This document shows positions 1 to 13,435 of a DNA stretch of 64,000 nucleotides, one piece after another. A program made the translations under genes and the position numbers. The stretch comes from Atopsyche davidsoni. Its lineage: Eukaryota; Arthropoda; Insecta; Trichoptera; Hydrobiosidae. Numbering within the stretch: position 1 is the stretch's first letter; every line of letters starts with the position of its first letter. The notes under the pieces were generated by a model that saw only the letters and a program-made list of their open reading frames with translations, did not search any database and had not been told where the DNA came from. The DNA lies in NCBI GenBank assembly GCA_022113835.1, contig JAILWY010000001.1:5890001-5954000 (forward strand). The letters run 5' to 3'.

Positions 1-275
1 TGGTTCATATTCATTTTATTAACGTCAGCACCGTTGAAAATAAGTAAGTAAACATATAGTCTTTTTTCAGGCTTGGAGCAGGCAATGTGGAGGGCGGTTT
101 TGTGGTGGTGGTTTTTATAACAGTACTCAAGATCAACTTCACCGCTGGTGAGGATGTGGTGGAAATAAAATACATCTTTTTGCATCAGCGCATCTAGAAG
201 CATCGTTTGCGGATTGTCATCAAATATTTTATGAACTTTATGATACAAATCTTTTACTATTTTGAACGGATACAT
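1..275 (-). CDS. Ankyrin-repeat protein, first coding exon (partial)
   Basis: Read on the minus strand, an open frame begins with ATG at 275-273, directly after a splice acceptor (TTTGATTTCAG), and stays open to the window edge (91 codons plus 2 bases). About residues 60-90 include KTALHIACSKPEKRLYVYLL and then FNGADVNK, which fit the TALHIA...LL..GADVN consensus of an ankyrin repeat. The preceding 55 residues look like a helical N-terminus with a weaker repeat. The acceptor in front of the ATG means at least one upstream 5' exon on the minus strand, at higher coordinates, which I could not place. Ankyrin repeats are protein-interaction modules found in many families; an N-terminal position would suit a TRPA-type channel (painless-like) or a cytoplasmic adaptor, but nothing here decides. 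The rest of the gene is outside the window. Confidence 0.65.
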   Translation of the reverse strand, partial: MYPFKIVKDLYHKVHKIFDDNPQTMLLDALMQKDVFYFHHILTSGEVDLEYCYKNHHHKTALHIACSKPEKRLYVYLLIFNGADVNKMNMN

Positions 276-2877
276 CTGAAATCAAATTCGGATATGATTA
301 CTGTCATGTTGCGTTAGTTTGCAGCTTATAGGAAAAATATAAACAATCAAATTTTTTTGCAAAAATATATAGCCAAATGATCGTAATCTAACCATTTGAT
401 TATTTATAGTTGTTTATGTACGAAGAACGACAAATTAAAGAATGTCTATTTTTGTAATAGGATTTTGAATTCGCAATGTGTTTATCTCTTGCATATCGCA
501 AAAGGATCGTAACTTATCACTTCAGATATTATCTTTCGCGCTAACCTTGCTAGAATAATTTACTCAACACTGCTTTCTTCATCACCACGTGATTTATTCA
601 CATTAACATAAACTATTTAAACTTCACTACCTCTCAGGTATAGTTTTTACTCCACTTCACAACATATAGAAAACATGCTCAACCCAGCTCAAGTCAGCAC
701 TGTGGATGACGAACTGGCGTCAGTAACCCGCGTGGGGAGTGCTTCTGATAGGCATATCAAATAAAATCCAACAATGGGTATCTGTTCTGATCGATTCGTT
801 AGAATGAATCGACGAATCAATGCACGATTGAATGTCTTGAGATATCATTGAAAATCATAAATATCTTTTTTTTGTACAATAGAACCACTCGGTAGTCAAT
901 TAAAACATCGTGAAAATCAAATATTCGATTCACAATTTGTTAGCAGCAAAACAAACCAACTAAACAAAATTCTAAAGCTTTTTATAAATCTACTCTAAAA
1001 TCCATGGTCGGTGGTGTCCTGATGATCCATTTACATTTGTTATACGTTTAGATTACAGTCGGAAGAAGAAGGATACAAGTTTCAATGTCCAAAGAGAGAG
1101 AGCGTTTAATATCAATTTATTATTTTTATTTTCTATTGATAAATTAAATCATCGAAGAGAATTCAATCGTTTTAATAAAATGATACGTAGTAAGGAAATA
1201 TTATTTTGGATTCGATCTATGCGGCGTAAACATAATGGCGATCAAAATCATTCCCAATACTGATGAATTTGTACACACCTCCATGGATATCGCAGCGCTG
1301 TGGTCTTGCCATAAGAGCGACAACGCTACGAGAAATTTAATCGTTATATGCAAAAGTGGATCCGATCTACTTATTTTTTTCTAAATACATGTTTATGTAC
1401 CTTAAAAAATGAACATGAAAAATTCTGTTTTATAAAATACCTTTAAATAATCATTAGTTGATATGATACATCTTTTCCCTTAGATAATATTGATCGAAAG
1501 TAGAAAAATGTAAAATTAATTTATCATCCTTCATTCTGATCCTTTGCTATAATAAGACTAAAAGTTTATGCCTTAAAAGTATTTTTTTTATTTTAGTTGT
1601 ACAAACCTACTACACTCACACTACCTATTGATAATCTACGCTTTACTTATTTTTTTATTATAATATAAATAATAAATCAATTTTGAAATAGGTTTGCCTG
1701 TTGGTAGGCGCTAGTGTATATTAAATTGCATAAATTTAGGCGTATATTAATTATTCTTATTTCGATAATTTTTTTTAAAGATTATCGAAATCAAAGAGAT
1801 TTCAATAAGCTGCAATACGTGATATTTCCCCCAAGTTTAATAATTTCAATATTTATGTACAAATATTGACATTTTAAAGATAAAAAATTAGATAAGTTTA
1901 TTTGTTACTGCCATCTGTGGACAAAAATATTATTTAAGGTTATAATCATCCGCTAAAGTCTGAAAGCAGTTTAGTTTCAAATATTTTGTAGGGGTAATTT
2001 TTTTAATAATTCCCTAATTTTAGGGGAAGGTTAGGTTAGGTTTATAGGGCAGTAGATTTGATAATGATATTTTATTATACTTTACATATTATGCTTTAAA
2101 TTACGGATTAATAATAACAGAAGTGGAATGTAGATGGCGTCGGTAGTGAAAATTATTTATTTTTATCAAAATATTATAAAAATTCGTTTTATGTCGTGGA
2201 AAGTTGTTCGAGTCCCACCTGCGTTGGAAAAAAAAAGGTAAATTTTAATATTTAAAACACTTTGTTTTTTTTTATGGAAAAATTGTTTTTTATACTTATA
2301 ATGTGATCACATTAGAAGTGATAAAAGATTTCAATCAACTGCATATGTTGTTTATGCCAAAGATTTCCAATAAATATCATATAGTATAATATAAAAAATC
2401 AAATGTTTTTATACTTCTTTGTAATGAATAAATAAACTAGAACTCATATCGTTTTAATAGCAGGCTTTCCCATTTTAATTTAGTTTACACTCATGTCTCA
2501 ATGAAAACCTGTATTATCTTTAAAAAAATATTTGTATTCAGATAATTGGATTATTTATTTTCGACATTGATTTTCTCAACACGACAATCAAGTTCTTTCC
2601 TCACTTTGCTAAGTGGGAGCTCAATCAACAAACCGCTTCTATCCATCGACCTAGAGTGCAATGATTGATATTATCACACGAGGGCAGTATATGGAAAACG
2701 GGAGTGTTTTTTTTTTTATCGACATGCCATGTTCCGGGCGAGTAACGTACAATTATACACATACAGTTTTATTTTCAATTCGATATCAAGCCATGTAAGC
2801 TTTAACAAATGTAAATCTGATTACTTGTTCGATGAATTTACATTCGTGAGTTGGCCATATTTATATAGCCTTAGGAA
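276..2877. other. AT-rich intergenic or 5' intron sequence
   Basis: No convincing coding exon is seen. This probably holds the 5' intron and promoter of the minus-strand ankyrin gene. Poly-A/T runs are frequent. Around 2197-2225 there is an isolated GTTCGAGTCCC motif like a tRNA B box, without a matching A box. Two TTAGG-like units near 2029-2041 are not a telomeric array. Confidence 0.4.
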
Positions 2878-3045
2878 CTACGAAGATGACATTGTTATTG
2901 CCATGACTCCTATCGTTGCTTCGTTGCTTGGGTCGGAAAAAAACTCGTCTGAAATAGATTCCAGCCTGGCAGCTTCGCACTCCGAGGTCCTTGTGCCACC
3001 TTCCAGTCGCTTGGCACCAAATAAGGCAAAGACACGGGCCGCCAT
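2878..3045 (-). CDS. Unrecognised 55-aa ORF
   Basis: On the minus strand an ATG at 3045 in good translation context (AAAATGGCG) opens a 55-codon frame ending in TAG at 2880-2878. It begins MAARVFALFGAKRLEGG and then becomes acidic (SISDEFFSDPSNEATIG). Its base composition is clearly less AT-rich than the flanks. A possible donor (GAAG followed by GTGGCA) lies inside the frame, so it could be the start of a spliced coding exon upstream of the ankyrin exon, but I could not link them in phase with confidence. I do not recognise a family. A chance ORF or a conserved non-coding segment is also possible. Confidence 0.25.
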   Translation of the reverse strand: MAARVFALFGAKRLEGGTRTSECEAARLESISDEFFSDPSNEATIGVMAITMSSS

Positions 3046-5789
3046 TTTCTTTTTTAGATGTGGTGAGTCAGCGACTCGTCATGGAGTTGGAAACTTCGAG
3101 AGTGTTGTCTTTTGGGACTTATTAGATATATCATAATACACAAACATTACATAAATATTTAATTTGCTCTAGTAGACATTAACACGTTTATTTATAATTG
3201 TTTACTAAAAATGAACATCACACATGATTTTTTTTAAGTGGGTATTCAAAGCCTCATTCATTGCTGTTATATATTTAGATCAATAAAAAAAAATTCAATT
3301 ATAATCAAAACTGCACTTGTTTGTGTTATATACTGATATATATATATACTCAAATGAATATTTTTTCGTAACCTAAATATATCTATATATTTTTTTTACT
3401 TAAGATTTTCATAAACATATCAAAGATTTATATAATGTTAGTGTAAAATCCAACAAATAAGTGTAGTTTATATTCGTAAAATTACAAAAAAATTGTAACA
3501 TGAGGAATATTATGCTTCTTACTAAACAAATATATACTTAGCACAAGGTTTACGTACCACGCACAATTAAGGCGCAGTCTCTTTAATCTGCAGCATCATG
3601 AATCACCGACATCCAAAACATGACTCGTAATAATTAAAGAGATTTGCAACGCTTTAATTGCATTGACTATGACTTCAAAGCTCATGGTTTGCCACCACTG
3701 GTACTATTTAAAAAAATTAAATAAAAAATATAAAGGTAAATACCAACATTGATTTCTAAAGTCAAAGAGTGATTTCCAACCAAATAGGTTTCCAAAACGC
3801 TGAAAAAGTCCATAAAAATGGTAAAAACTTATAAAATAGATTTTACTCGCTGTAAGTCTGAAAATAATAAAATAAAAAAAACCGTAGAATTTGATGTTCA
3901 ATACAAATACATATATAATAAATAGAATAGCAACATTCGATGTGTTAACTTTTATAAATATAAAATAAGCGTATAGTAATAGTGGTTTTCAAGTAGATAT
4001 ACCAATAGGTTTTCAAACTATATTTCATATTATAAATTCATAAATGTTATTATGTTCAAAACACCTATTTAATACTGAGCTAATATTTCAATAAATAAAT
4101 GTTAAAGTAAAATGTGCGAATTTAATTATTGAAAAAAAAACTAAAAATTCGGAAGTAATAAATAGAATTAAGTATATAGTTCAATAGAATAAATATAACT
4201 ACCACAGTTACTATTTTTTAATTTTTGTAAAAAAATGCTCGGTAGCGTTTTAACGTAGATACTCATATTTGTTCAAAATGGAAGCATTCGCGTGATAACT
4301 TGAAAGTACAATCGGTCATGTTGTCATGCACTTGATTGTGGCGTGCCAATTTATTGCAAGTGTTTTCCTGATTTAGTGATTTGTCGAGGAATGAGGATGT
4401 CACGTGATGGCTGGCTTGTGACAACTCCTTATCAGTTGTTTGCTGCAGTGTTACGGGAGGCCCACGTGCGATTGGCAATGAAATGCATGCAGATAAGATC
4501 ATCATTAAAGCAGGCCACAACTGACAAACGAACATAACAGCTTGCCCTTTTGCGTTGGTAAATTAGGCAAAACAATAAAAAAATAAAGGACGCTATTGTT
4601 TGATTACAAATCGGTTGTGTTTTTGTTTTCAACCAAAAAAAAATCAGTGAAGGCACTGAATTTTTTTTATATAGCTTTTACAAAACACAACAAAAGAAGC
4701 AGTTAAGTGTTTACTTAATAATTATTATTTGTTTTTTTTTTTGATAAATTTTTAAATAAAAATAAATTATACATAGCAGAACTGTACGTCCCTCAAGCTT
4801 ATTCTAAAATATAATAAATGAACAGAAGGTTAGCTATCAATGTTTTGAAATACGCAAATCCTTTTATGAAACCAATACAGCTAAAATGTATATATACCCA
4901 TAAAGTTTATGAATCGATATTAAGTATTCTCAATACCTATTCTCATTGAATATTTGCATGTATTTACAACACAATAGATATCTGATTATTATTCTGTACT
5001 TTTAAAGTATCAATGTCATTCTCAACACTGTCTGGGTTTCTGGAACCTGATATGTTAATCCTTGGCCTATTTAATTTCCATGAAAAGTGGCCGAGTAAAG
5101 CGAACGCAAATCGTGTTATTTCACAACCGCAGTCACTAAATTAGCAATAATAATACATTTACAAATAAATCTAGAAGATATATGACATTACAAGACTGCC
5201 TCGGTACTTCGCAGTATCCTTTGACCCAATGGGCCCAAGGCTGGGCGACTTGTCTTCCCACGTGCTTCCAATACTGGTCCCTCGCCGATGTCGATACGGA
5301 CCAGCACAATGGCTTTCAAATGAAATTCAACGAGAAGAGGCAGACCTCAGAGGCGGCTCGTGAATCTTTATGTAATAATAATTGATAACTCCATTAAACA
5401 AAACACAATAATTATTAACATGATTTCCGTGAAAATGCTGTTCTAATTCGTCATGTTAGAAATTGTGGAGTATCGGGAAAAAATATTGAAAGCGTAACTT
5501 CTACAATATGTATGAAATGCGAAAGTTATTGACTCGCAAATTAAATATTAAATCAATCGATTTGTTTGCTTACTTATAAAAATAAAAGTGTGCAACAATG
5601 TTTTATGCTTAAATGTTTAAAGCTGGAAGCATCCAAGATCAGATAATACCACAGCAAAGAAATTACAATCATACTTCTATAAAAGTATAATACCAGGGAT
5701 AAAGGCACAAAGCAGTAGGGATTGCCCCATCTGAAAAACACATGCATCTCCAAAATAAAATCCTCCGTTAAGCACTCAATCATTCAAAT
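3046..5789. other. Intergenic stretch with two balanced-composition islands
   Basis: Mostly AT-rich and featureless. Two islands have more balanced composition. At 4263-4535 a minus-strand ORF of 90 aa starts with a hydrophobic, signal-peptide-like stretch (MFVCQLWPALMMILSACIS), but the plus strand is open there too. At 5182-5385 ORFs exist on both strands, one carrying WKHVGRQVAQPWAHWVKGY on the minus strand. I cannot assign either; decayed transposon pieces or conserved non-coding DNA are equally likely. Confidence 0.3.
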
Positions 5790-6045
5790 TCATCCAAAAT
5801 GCCCAGCTCCACAGAGACACCAACACCAAAACGATCCAAGAGGTCATCATCGACCTCGCACACTCCTTCCAAATCTCCACCCACTTAGTTCTAAACCCCT
5901 CAATCAACACCTTCTTCGAGCTCAACCTCGAGAACTGCCTCTACAAAAAAAGCCAAAAGCCACCCCCCTCCCCCCTCTCACCCAACCCCAAACACAACCT
6001 CACGGTGACACAAGTCACCCAGTCATTTTGAAGGCGCTGAAGGAA
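5790..6045 (+). repeat. Dispersed repeat family R1, copy A (uninterrupted)
   Basis: This C- and A-rich block is clearly homologous to the two halves of a sequence at 30696-30801 and 32158-32264, which a transposon has split. Shared words include ACGATCC, CTCTACAAAAAAAG (with small changes), a run of C-rich sequence, and CACGGTGA near the end. One frame reads like protein (KTIQEVIIDLAHSFQIS) without stops for roughly 65 codons, so the family may derive from a retroelement coding region. I do not recognise which. Confidence 0.6.
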
Positions 6046-9000
6046 AATCTTCCAGTTTCGCCGATAAAGCCAAATACACCAGACTAGACTAGCAGTAGGG
6101 ATGCTTTTATATGCAATTGTTGCTGTGTGCTGAGTTTTTTTCTTTTTTTTAAAGACATCATGAGTTTTGAAACACCGTGTACAATATAAAGGGCATTCTA
6201 CCATCTCCAGGCAGGCGGCTGTCCCTGGCCGCCCTCGCAGCCCCCGCGAGTGGGAGGCTGTGCAGAGCGAGAGAGGAAGACTATTACACGCTATGTATGA
6301 CTGCGTGTGTCGCCTCTATGGATTTATGTAATTGCAAGTCTCTATCGTCGGTGTCATTAGCAGATTGTTAGAAATAAGTGGGTTTAGTGTTATTGGTAAC
6401 ATCAATTTACTTATATTAAACATAATTGTTTCATCCATTATGTTATCCACTGGGTACAACATTTACAATTAAATAACTTTATTCTAAAAGAAGTTATTGG
6501 TTTGTTTATGAGTTTTTTTTTTGTCATTTCGAGCGTTTGTTTTATATTTTAATATATTGTTAAAATAATCCATAATCTACTAAATAGTAAATTTTTCCAC
6601 AGTAAAAATATGCGGTGTTATTTAACAAAACAATTTGTTTACAAGGGTTGATTATTTGAACAATCAGCTTCTTTGATTTTAATGGCCGATTTTAAGATCT
6701 CAAATAAAATATATTTATTGATGAATTATACTAAATATGATTCTATATTAAGTCGATGCTTTGAAAACGTAATACTAGTACTTTTATAGATTATTTATTA
6801 TATTTATTACAATTTAAAAGCTTTTTTTTAAACTTAGTCGTTAAATGAAATCATGCAAATAATCAAATAAGCATAACTGCATACTGTTAATGATACTTTC
6901 AGCTCAAATTTGTGTAAAATATTGAATAAAAATCGTTTATCTACGCCATTAGTATTAATTTCTCGAATTTAATTACTAATAGAGTTTTCTCTTTGACTTA
7001 TCATCTCACCAAACATATATTAATCTTAGGCCAGTCTTATTATTTCTTTCGTCTTTTTAACTATATTATAAGGTAGATGAGAAGTAAAATAAATCGCACA
7101 AAGCCGCTATGTATATTCCTGTTCGACATACCAAGGAAGTCTGAAATTTGACTGTATATCAAGGCATGGCGGAGTCATCATTCAACAGTAGATAGAAAAC
7201 AGTCAATATAATTTCAAATTTCAGTAAAAAATATCAGTTCAAAGGATTTATCATTGAAAAGGTCAATCACATATAACCAACCACAGTCATTTCCTTTTGA
7301 ATTATTGGGAATCATTATATTTTAAAACTGTGGTTTTGCTTTACTGATGTTTCACATACTTTCGGAGCGTATTCCCTGAAGTGTGTCCGTTTCACTTATC
7401 CTCTTCCTGTATCTGACAAGGTTGCACCATAACCCTGGGGTCATTACCTCTGCAGCCTCCTACGGAGATCAGTCATTTCCCCAAATAAAATTAGCATATG
7501 CCGAGTAATAACTCGCAAATGCCGCGCAACTCGCACCGCACACGCGGACACGCGCGGCATATATGGTCGCACGCTGCCTACGTGCATTAGCTGCGGCTCC
7601 TATTTGGAACATGTTATTAATTTTATTTTATCTTTTTAGGAAAAAAAAAACAGGCTAACGGAAATGACGTACGTTAAAAGATATAAAATGGTTGTCCAAA
7701 ATTCATGATATCGTTCCAAAGAGGAACCTGTTAATCACATACGAGTGTCATTACCAAAAACGTCCCTATTACTCAGATGCATTTTACAAGTTTTCAAAAA
7801 AAAATATTTTGTAATTTTGCTATTCCAAATATATAAATATATTTATTTTGGTCTACAATTCATTATCACGTGATTCTATGAGTATTGATAAACCCCGTAA
7901 TCTGTAAACCCCATTTTTATTTGAGAAACGAGAGTGATACTGCAGCATTGGAAATTTTTCACGATAAGCTATACTTCAAGTTTTTTAATTTAAAAAAATG
8001 ATTAAAATAAGATAAATGAACGGCCAATAGGAATATTACAATTTTTTGTACGGTCATTACACCGTATTTATTCTTTGTGAACACAAATTATTGAAAACTC
8101 AGTAAAAAGCATCACAGATTTTAAAACGGAAAATATAATTCATAGTTATAAAATCTCAACAAAAAAAAACCTTATTATTTAAAGTAGTTATAGTGAAAAA
8201 GTTTATTTAAAAAAATAGTATTAACATTGAATTAAGAAAATCTTTAAAATCTCGTATTTTTTAATAATGGGAAAAAGAAGTATATATTATGCGTGTACGG
8301 ATATTTATTTCAAAACATACATAAATATGCATAAAATTGAATGATTCAATTTATTTTTAATATGCTGTTTAGATGATGTAATAATTCTTTGATTCTTATT
8401 AGATCATTGTCTTCAAAACATAAAATTGTTTTTAAGTAGTCATCATTTATATTTCAATATGACATTGTTTGATTAAATGAGTATTTGGCTTCTGAATACA
8501 ACTCGTGTCACAGTTGTATTACAAATAAAACTTATAGCAGCATTCTTATTATTTTATACAAAAATATTACAAATGTAATATTAAATATATACTAAAACAT
8601 ATCAAAAATATGTTTACGCCATTTTAAAACATCAACTAGGGTAGGCTTGTTTTATTATTTAATGTAAATAAAATTCACATGAACATTGTATATTTGCCCA
8701 AAACAGATAGAAAAATTGCAGGTTGATCATCTTAAATTTCGATTTAATAATAATTCATTGTAACCTATCCGTTCATCTCGCAATTATTAATCGGGTTTTT
8801 ATTGATTGACATCTTGACTCGAGTAGGTTTGGAAGAGAAATGAGTAGAAGTGAGATTCAAAACTAAAGAGTTTAATTATTTTGTACATTCATTGAAATAA
8901 TGCAATATATATTCATTTTTTCATTCGTTTGGAATATATAAAAGAAAAAATCAATAATTCAACAAGAAAACAAAAACAAGATTTTGCCAATGTGTGATTT

Positions 9001-9656
9001 CTCTATATTTAAGAATAATTTTCCAGTCTCCTTTAGAAAGAAGAGTTTTATCGTATATGCAATAATATTCAATATTTGTATCTGCAATGCCGGGGGTTTA
9101 TTTTGTCTTGGGTCTTGTTTATTTAAATCCGGCTTCATTATTATCTGCATTCTATGTCGACTAAATTTAACACATTCCTAAACCAACGATGACACGTTTA
9201 TATTTACTTTTCAGCAGCTGGACGATTTTGTTGTCATTTATTTTTACATGTGACCAATAAAAATACTGTCATTGTGTGTTTACCCAAGCATTCAATTAAA
9301 TTGTCACCACGAAATGTGATGACTACACATTCAACCGCATATTGGTTGTGTCATTAAAATTACTTCTCACTACTATAATAAAATATGAATCTACCAAAGA
9401 ATTTTGACAGGTTTAATACAGCATTATAATTATTTTTGGGTTCAGCTGAAATGTTACGTTTTTTACAGGAAAAAATATACGTAATGTAAGAGTTTAATAT
9501 ATTTGTCATGGCATATATGCAATTTTATTATTTATATACCACACAATTTTTCAAACGTATTCGTTTAAAAAACTATGCATGTTATCACAATATATTTTGA
9601 TATAAATTAATTTTATCCTAATTTTGAATAACATCATTTTTTGGTTCATTGTCAGG

Positions 9657-9724
9657 ATGGTGATCGAACCGGTAAATTTTCTGTCGAGAGACTAAATTTT
9701 AACTCTGAGCCAATCAGCCTACCA
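9657..9724 (-). repeat. tRNA-derived SINE fragment
   Basis: On the minus strand an A-box-like block (TTGGCTCAGAGTTAAAA) is followed about 30 bases later by a B-box-like GGTTCGATCACC. Acceptor-stem pairing and a credible anticodon arm are absent, so this is best read as the tRNA-related head of a SINE or a tRNA relic, not a functional tRNA. Confidence 0.4.
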
Positions 9725-11504
9725 AAATATATCAACACAACAATAGGAAACCTCACGTATGATTGTCATATTGTGTTATTACATCTTTCCATATAAGGCA
9801 TGGTGCTCATTTGTACAATCTGAAATGGCATGCTGTGTTTTCTCTTTCATCGCTTATTCTCAGAACTTCTACCCACGGCGTCACATCATGACTTCAATTA
9901 TATGATATTTACCCAAAAACAACTATGGAGACTTTAAAAAGTTTCTGTTTATCCAAATATATATATAAAATAATATTTTCTTGTACAGTGGTAGGCAAAG
10001 CAACATGTTAACTATGGATCCTTGAATTCCGATCCACCAGAGCAATCAAAATAACATGTGCTGAGCTAGAATAAATCTTCCTTATCCAAACATGTCATGT
10101 CGCAAGTCTGTTAGGTTACAACCAGCGTCCCTTTTGTCTACAGGCTTGAAGAGGTTATCGATTAAAAAAACCTGTCGTTTTCACAAAAAAAATAATTCAA
10201 AGCTGAAAATTATTACTCTGGAGCCTTGATTCCATGTACGGCTTTATGTCCTAGGCATTGAAGGTTAAGTTCTAAGCGGACATTGGCTATTTCAAAAATG
10301 TGGTACAACGGAAAACGCTTCCTGAAAAAACTATTAAACAATTTAAAATAAAAAAGTACAGTAAGTTTTTTTACGTAAATCATAATCGAACATAATTTAA
10401 TAAGTTTATTGATGTTTATTCCATAATTACGCTACACTTAGTACAAAGCTGTAACTCAAAACCAGATGGACAAGCAACTAGAAGGAATCGCGGTAAGTCA
10501 GATTATTTTATAACTTAAAATACATATTTTTATTGTTTTGGCATTAGATATGACAATTGTTTTGTAAAAATCACAAATTTTCGTTTTTTTAAGCAAACTT
10601 TGTTTAAGCGAATAAATCGTTTTCATGAGAGGGTATAGAGAATAAAAACAACTCTATTTGACAAAGTGGTGGCGTAAGAAGTGTGCCTTTATCAAGAGCG
10701 ATGGGTAAATTGCTTCAAATCAGAAGCAGAGGAGTCAAGTTAAAAGAACCGACAGATAGAACAACACCATTTACATAAATAAAATATTAATATAAATTTA
10801 TTTTCTACCTATCGTGACCAGCGATTTTTTTAATTTATGGCGCGATATTAAAGACCTATTGTTCAGTTATATATATTTTTTTCAATGTTAGCATTTATCA
10901 CTGTCAATTTAAAAATATGAAATATCTCTTTCTTAGCCTTCTTTTTGTATTTTTGTTCTGTTAAATAGAATAACTTATTGCTAAAAATGATAATTTAAAT
11001 GTTCAAGTATTTACTGAAACAGATATATTTTTTCACTGTGCGAACCAAGTGCTGTAAGAACCAAGTCCACTAAATAATGTATCTGTTGTAAAATCTACTT
11101 AAAAAATATTATTTAACCTTTTTAATTGCAAGTATACTTGAACCAAAACTTACGTGTTACAATGTCATCGATGGCGATAGTCTTACACGTGCATTAGCTA
11201 TCCAAAACTATATTTCTTTATGATGATGAAAAAAAAACATTTTTAAGTATATTTTGCAACAGTGTGTTTTTTTAAGAGCTGTTGGTTTTATTTCAATAGT
11301 AATGACGATAAACATTATTTCAATAGATCAACAAGATTGTCGGTATTTATTATTAATATTCATTAGTTTCTTTCTGTTTCTGTGTTTGCCGGATTAATTA
11401 TTAAAAAATAAATATAAACTCATAGGAATACTCACCAATACGTAGATTTATTCATTATTAAGGTAGGTACATCATTAACATCACATTAGTCTAAAGTTTA
11501 TCAT

Positions 11505-11575
11505 GGCTTGTGGGTGATGTGCTAAGCATGCTATGATGTCACACATAGGCCCACTTTCGAATCCAGAGATGAATT
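11505..11575 (+). repeat. tRNA-like SINE fragment
   Basis: A region beginning GGCTTGTGGGTGATG is followed by ACTTTCGAATCC at a spacing like that between polymerase III A and B boxes. The cloverleaf cannot be formed well. A decayed tRNA-derived repeat is the likeliest reading. Confidence 0.25.
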
Positions 11576-13213
11576 TTCTATCAATATGTCCGGAGGGAAA
11601 TTCGTCCAATATAGTCACGACGCTATAGCTGATTGTCCCGATAACCGATAAAATAAAAAAAATCGTGCGAATGAATGAGAAAGTTTATGATATCATGTCT
11701 TTGATTATAATTTTTTTTAATATAATTTATATGCATATGCAAACAGAATACAACTTGAGAGGCAGTAAATGTTTAAATAAAAATTTTCAACTTTTAATGA
11801 CGGATGTAACTAATTAAGCTTAAACTCTCATATCCGCATAAAGTATAAATGATGTCTCGATATTATTTTTGATGCTTTTGCTAGGTATGAATGGTTTCAT
11901 GTTGTATAAATTAGAAAATTAAATTGGTGCTTTTAACATCGCCTAAAAAATGCAAATTAATTAATGAACAGTATAAGCCTTCATTCATTGAATTCAACAC
12001 TGTTAAGACACATTTCGTCCATGAAACTGGAAGCCAAGGATACGTTTGGTTCAAATGACAGTGATGTCAGTTGATTCTTCAGATTCCCGGTATGTAGTTC
12101 CCCTCGAGATTTGTTGTTTCGGTCGGCTCGCCGGGTTTATAATCTCCATGAAGCCGCGTATTGTTTGACGCAATGCAATGTTAATATGCAGAGCGACCGC
12201 TTCTCGCTGCCTGGCCTTATTCGTAACGACCGAGTGGGCCTGAATTAAATATGTGTGCATTAGAGTATACGATTCCCTGAATCTGGAAAAAAACCAGGCG
12301 TGTCTACGTTTCATAACGACTGAAATAAATCGATCCATAAGGAGACATACTCATAAAAACTCATAGGTTTTGTGTAACAATAAATCATTATCTCAGTATT
12401 AAATTTGAATCGAAACCTTTAGCAGCTCTTTTAAATGGTTTTTAAAATAAATTTAAAAAAAAACTTAGTTAACACACTTACCAAAATTTATTTGTAAAAT
12501 ATTAGTGGAACCACCTAAAAAAATTAATAACTAATGGTAACTTCATATTTATAATAAAAAGATCTATTTTCTTTTTACCTATCGATTGGTTTTTCAGGCT
12601 ATTTATAAATTAGTTTACAGTAAAAAGTATCAGATTTTGTATTATACAATAATTATCGTAAGTAGATTATACAATATAAATAACATTTACATAACACTGC
12701 TCTGTGTTGGTATGTAAGTAATTAAAATCCATATATAAAAAATCTTTTTTTCTCCCTAATTATTTTCAGTGAGTTTGGCATGCCTATTTGGTTGTTTTTG
12801 CCTGTTGGGTTTTAAGTCTATCCAATTATCGCAAATATGTGCGAAGAGAACACGTCAGACTGGTGTGAAAAGTACTCGCATAATGTAACAGGTCGTACAA
12901 AGCAATAAAGATAAGTCTTTTGAGAATGAAGATTCCGCCGAGACGCCGACAAGCAGAACCCGGTCTAAGTTTTTAACTAAATCTCGAAAATCGTCCCCAA
13001 TTTCTATAGTTTCAGCACAAACCTTAGTTTTTATTTCTGTAATATATAGGCTTACATAAGTTTAAAATTGTAATAATACTTGGACCATCCTAAGAATAAG
13101 AATCATAGAATATAAGAATCAGAAATGTTGGGCTGGGTCTGGCATATGCATCATTTATTTTTCAAACAAAATATTAACAGGTTACTTCTATATATTATAT
13201 CATTATATTTACA

Positions 13214-13435
13214 TTAACTACACAGGAAGAAATATTTTATTCTACGAAAACTTTTGCTTTGTTCTGCTATGTAAAACGACTCTATTAATTTACTAATGCT
13301 ATTTTGGAACACTCCGTATACAAACCCTGCATTGGCATGCGATGTGTCTATCACGCAAGAATTCAACTTCTCGAATTTGATAATCCATAATTTATTATAA
13401 ACATCGCATTTAAAGTTGTGTTTGAACAATATCAT
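13214..13435 (-). CDS. Unassigned 73-aa ORF
   Basis: A minus-strand frame from ATG at 13435 to a stop at 13214 has a composition that reads like protein, for example KLNSCVIDTSHANAGFVYG and later ISKLIESFYIAEQSKSF, within AT-rich surroundings. No splice partners or family were recognised. It may be a fragment of a mobile-element protein or a chance frame. Confidence 0.2.
   Translation of the reverse strand: MILFKHNFKCDVYNKLWIIKFEKLNSCVIDTSHANAGFVYGVFQNSISKLIESFYIAEQSKSFRRIKYFFLCS

Larger units (their letters stand above)
6046..13213. other. Gene-poor AT-rich stretch
   Basis: No gene model can be supported. Three GC-richer islands break the AT-rich background: 6190-6340 (acceptor-like CCATCTCCAG followed by a GC-rich block), 7380-7600 (CpG-rich, with GCGCGGCATATATGG) and 12050-12340 (a 95-aa minus-strand ORF beginning MDRFISVVMKRRHAW with no recognised family). 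They could be 5' exons, enhancers or old transposon remnants. tRNA-like fragments inside this stretch are listed separately. Confidence 0.35.

Noticed and set aside
2029..2041. TTAGG-type telomeric repeat
   Set aside because: Only two imperfect units are present; this is expected by chance.
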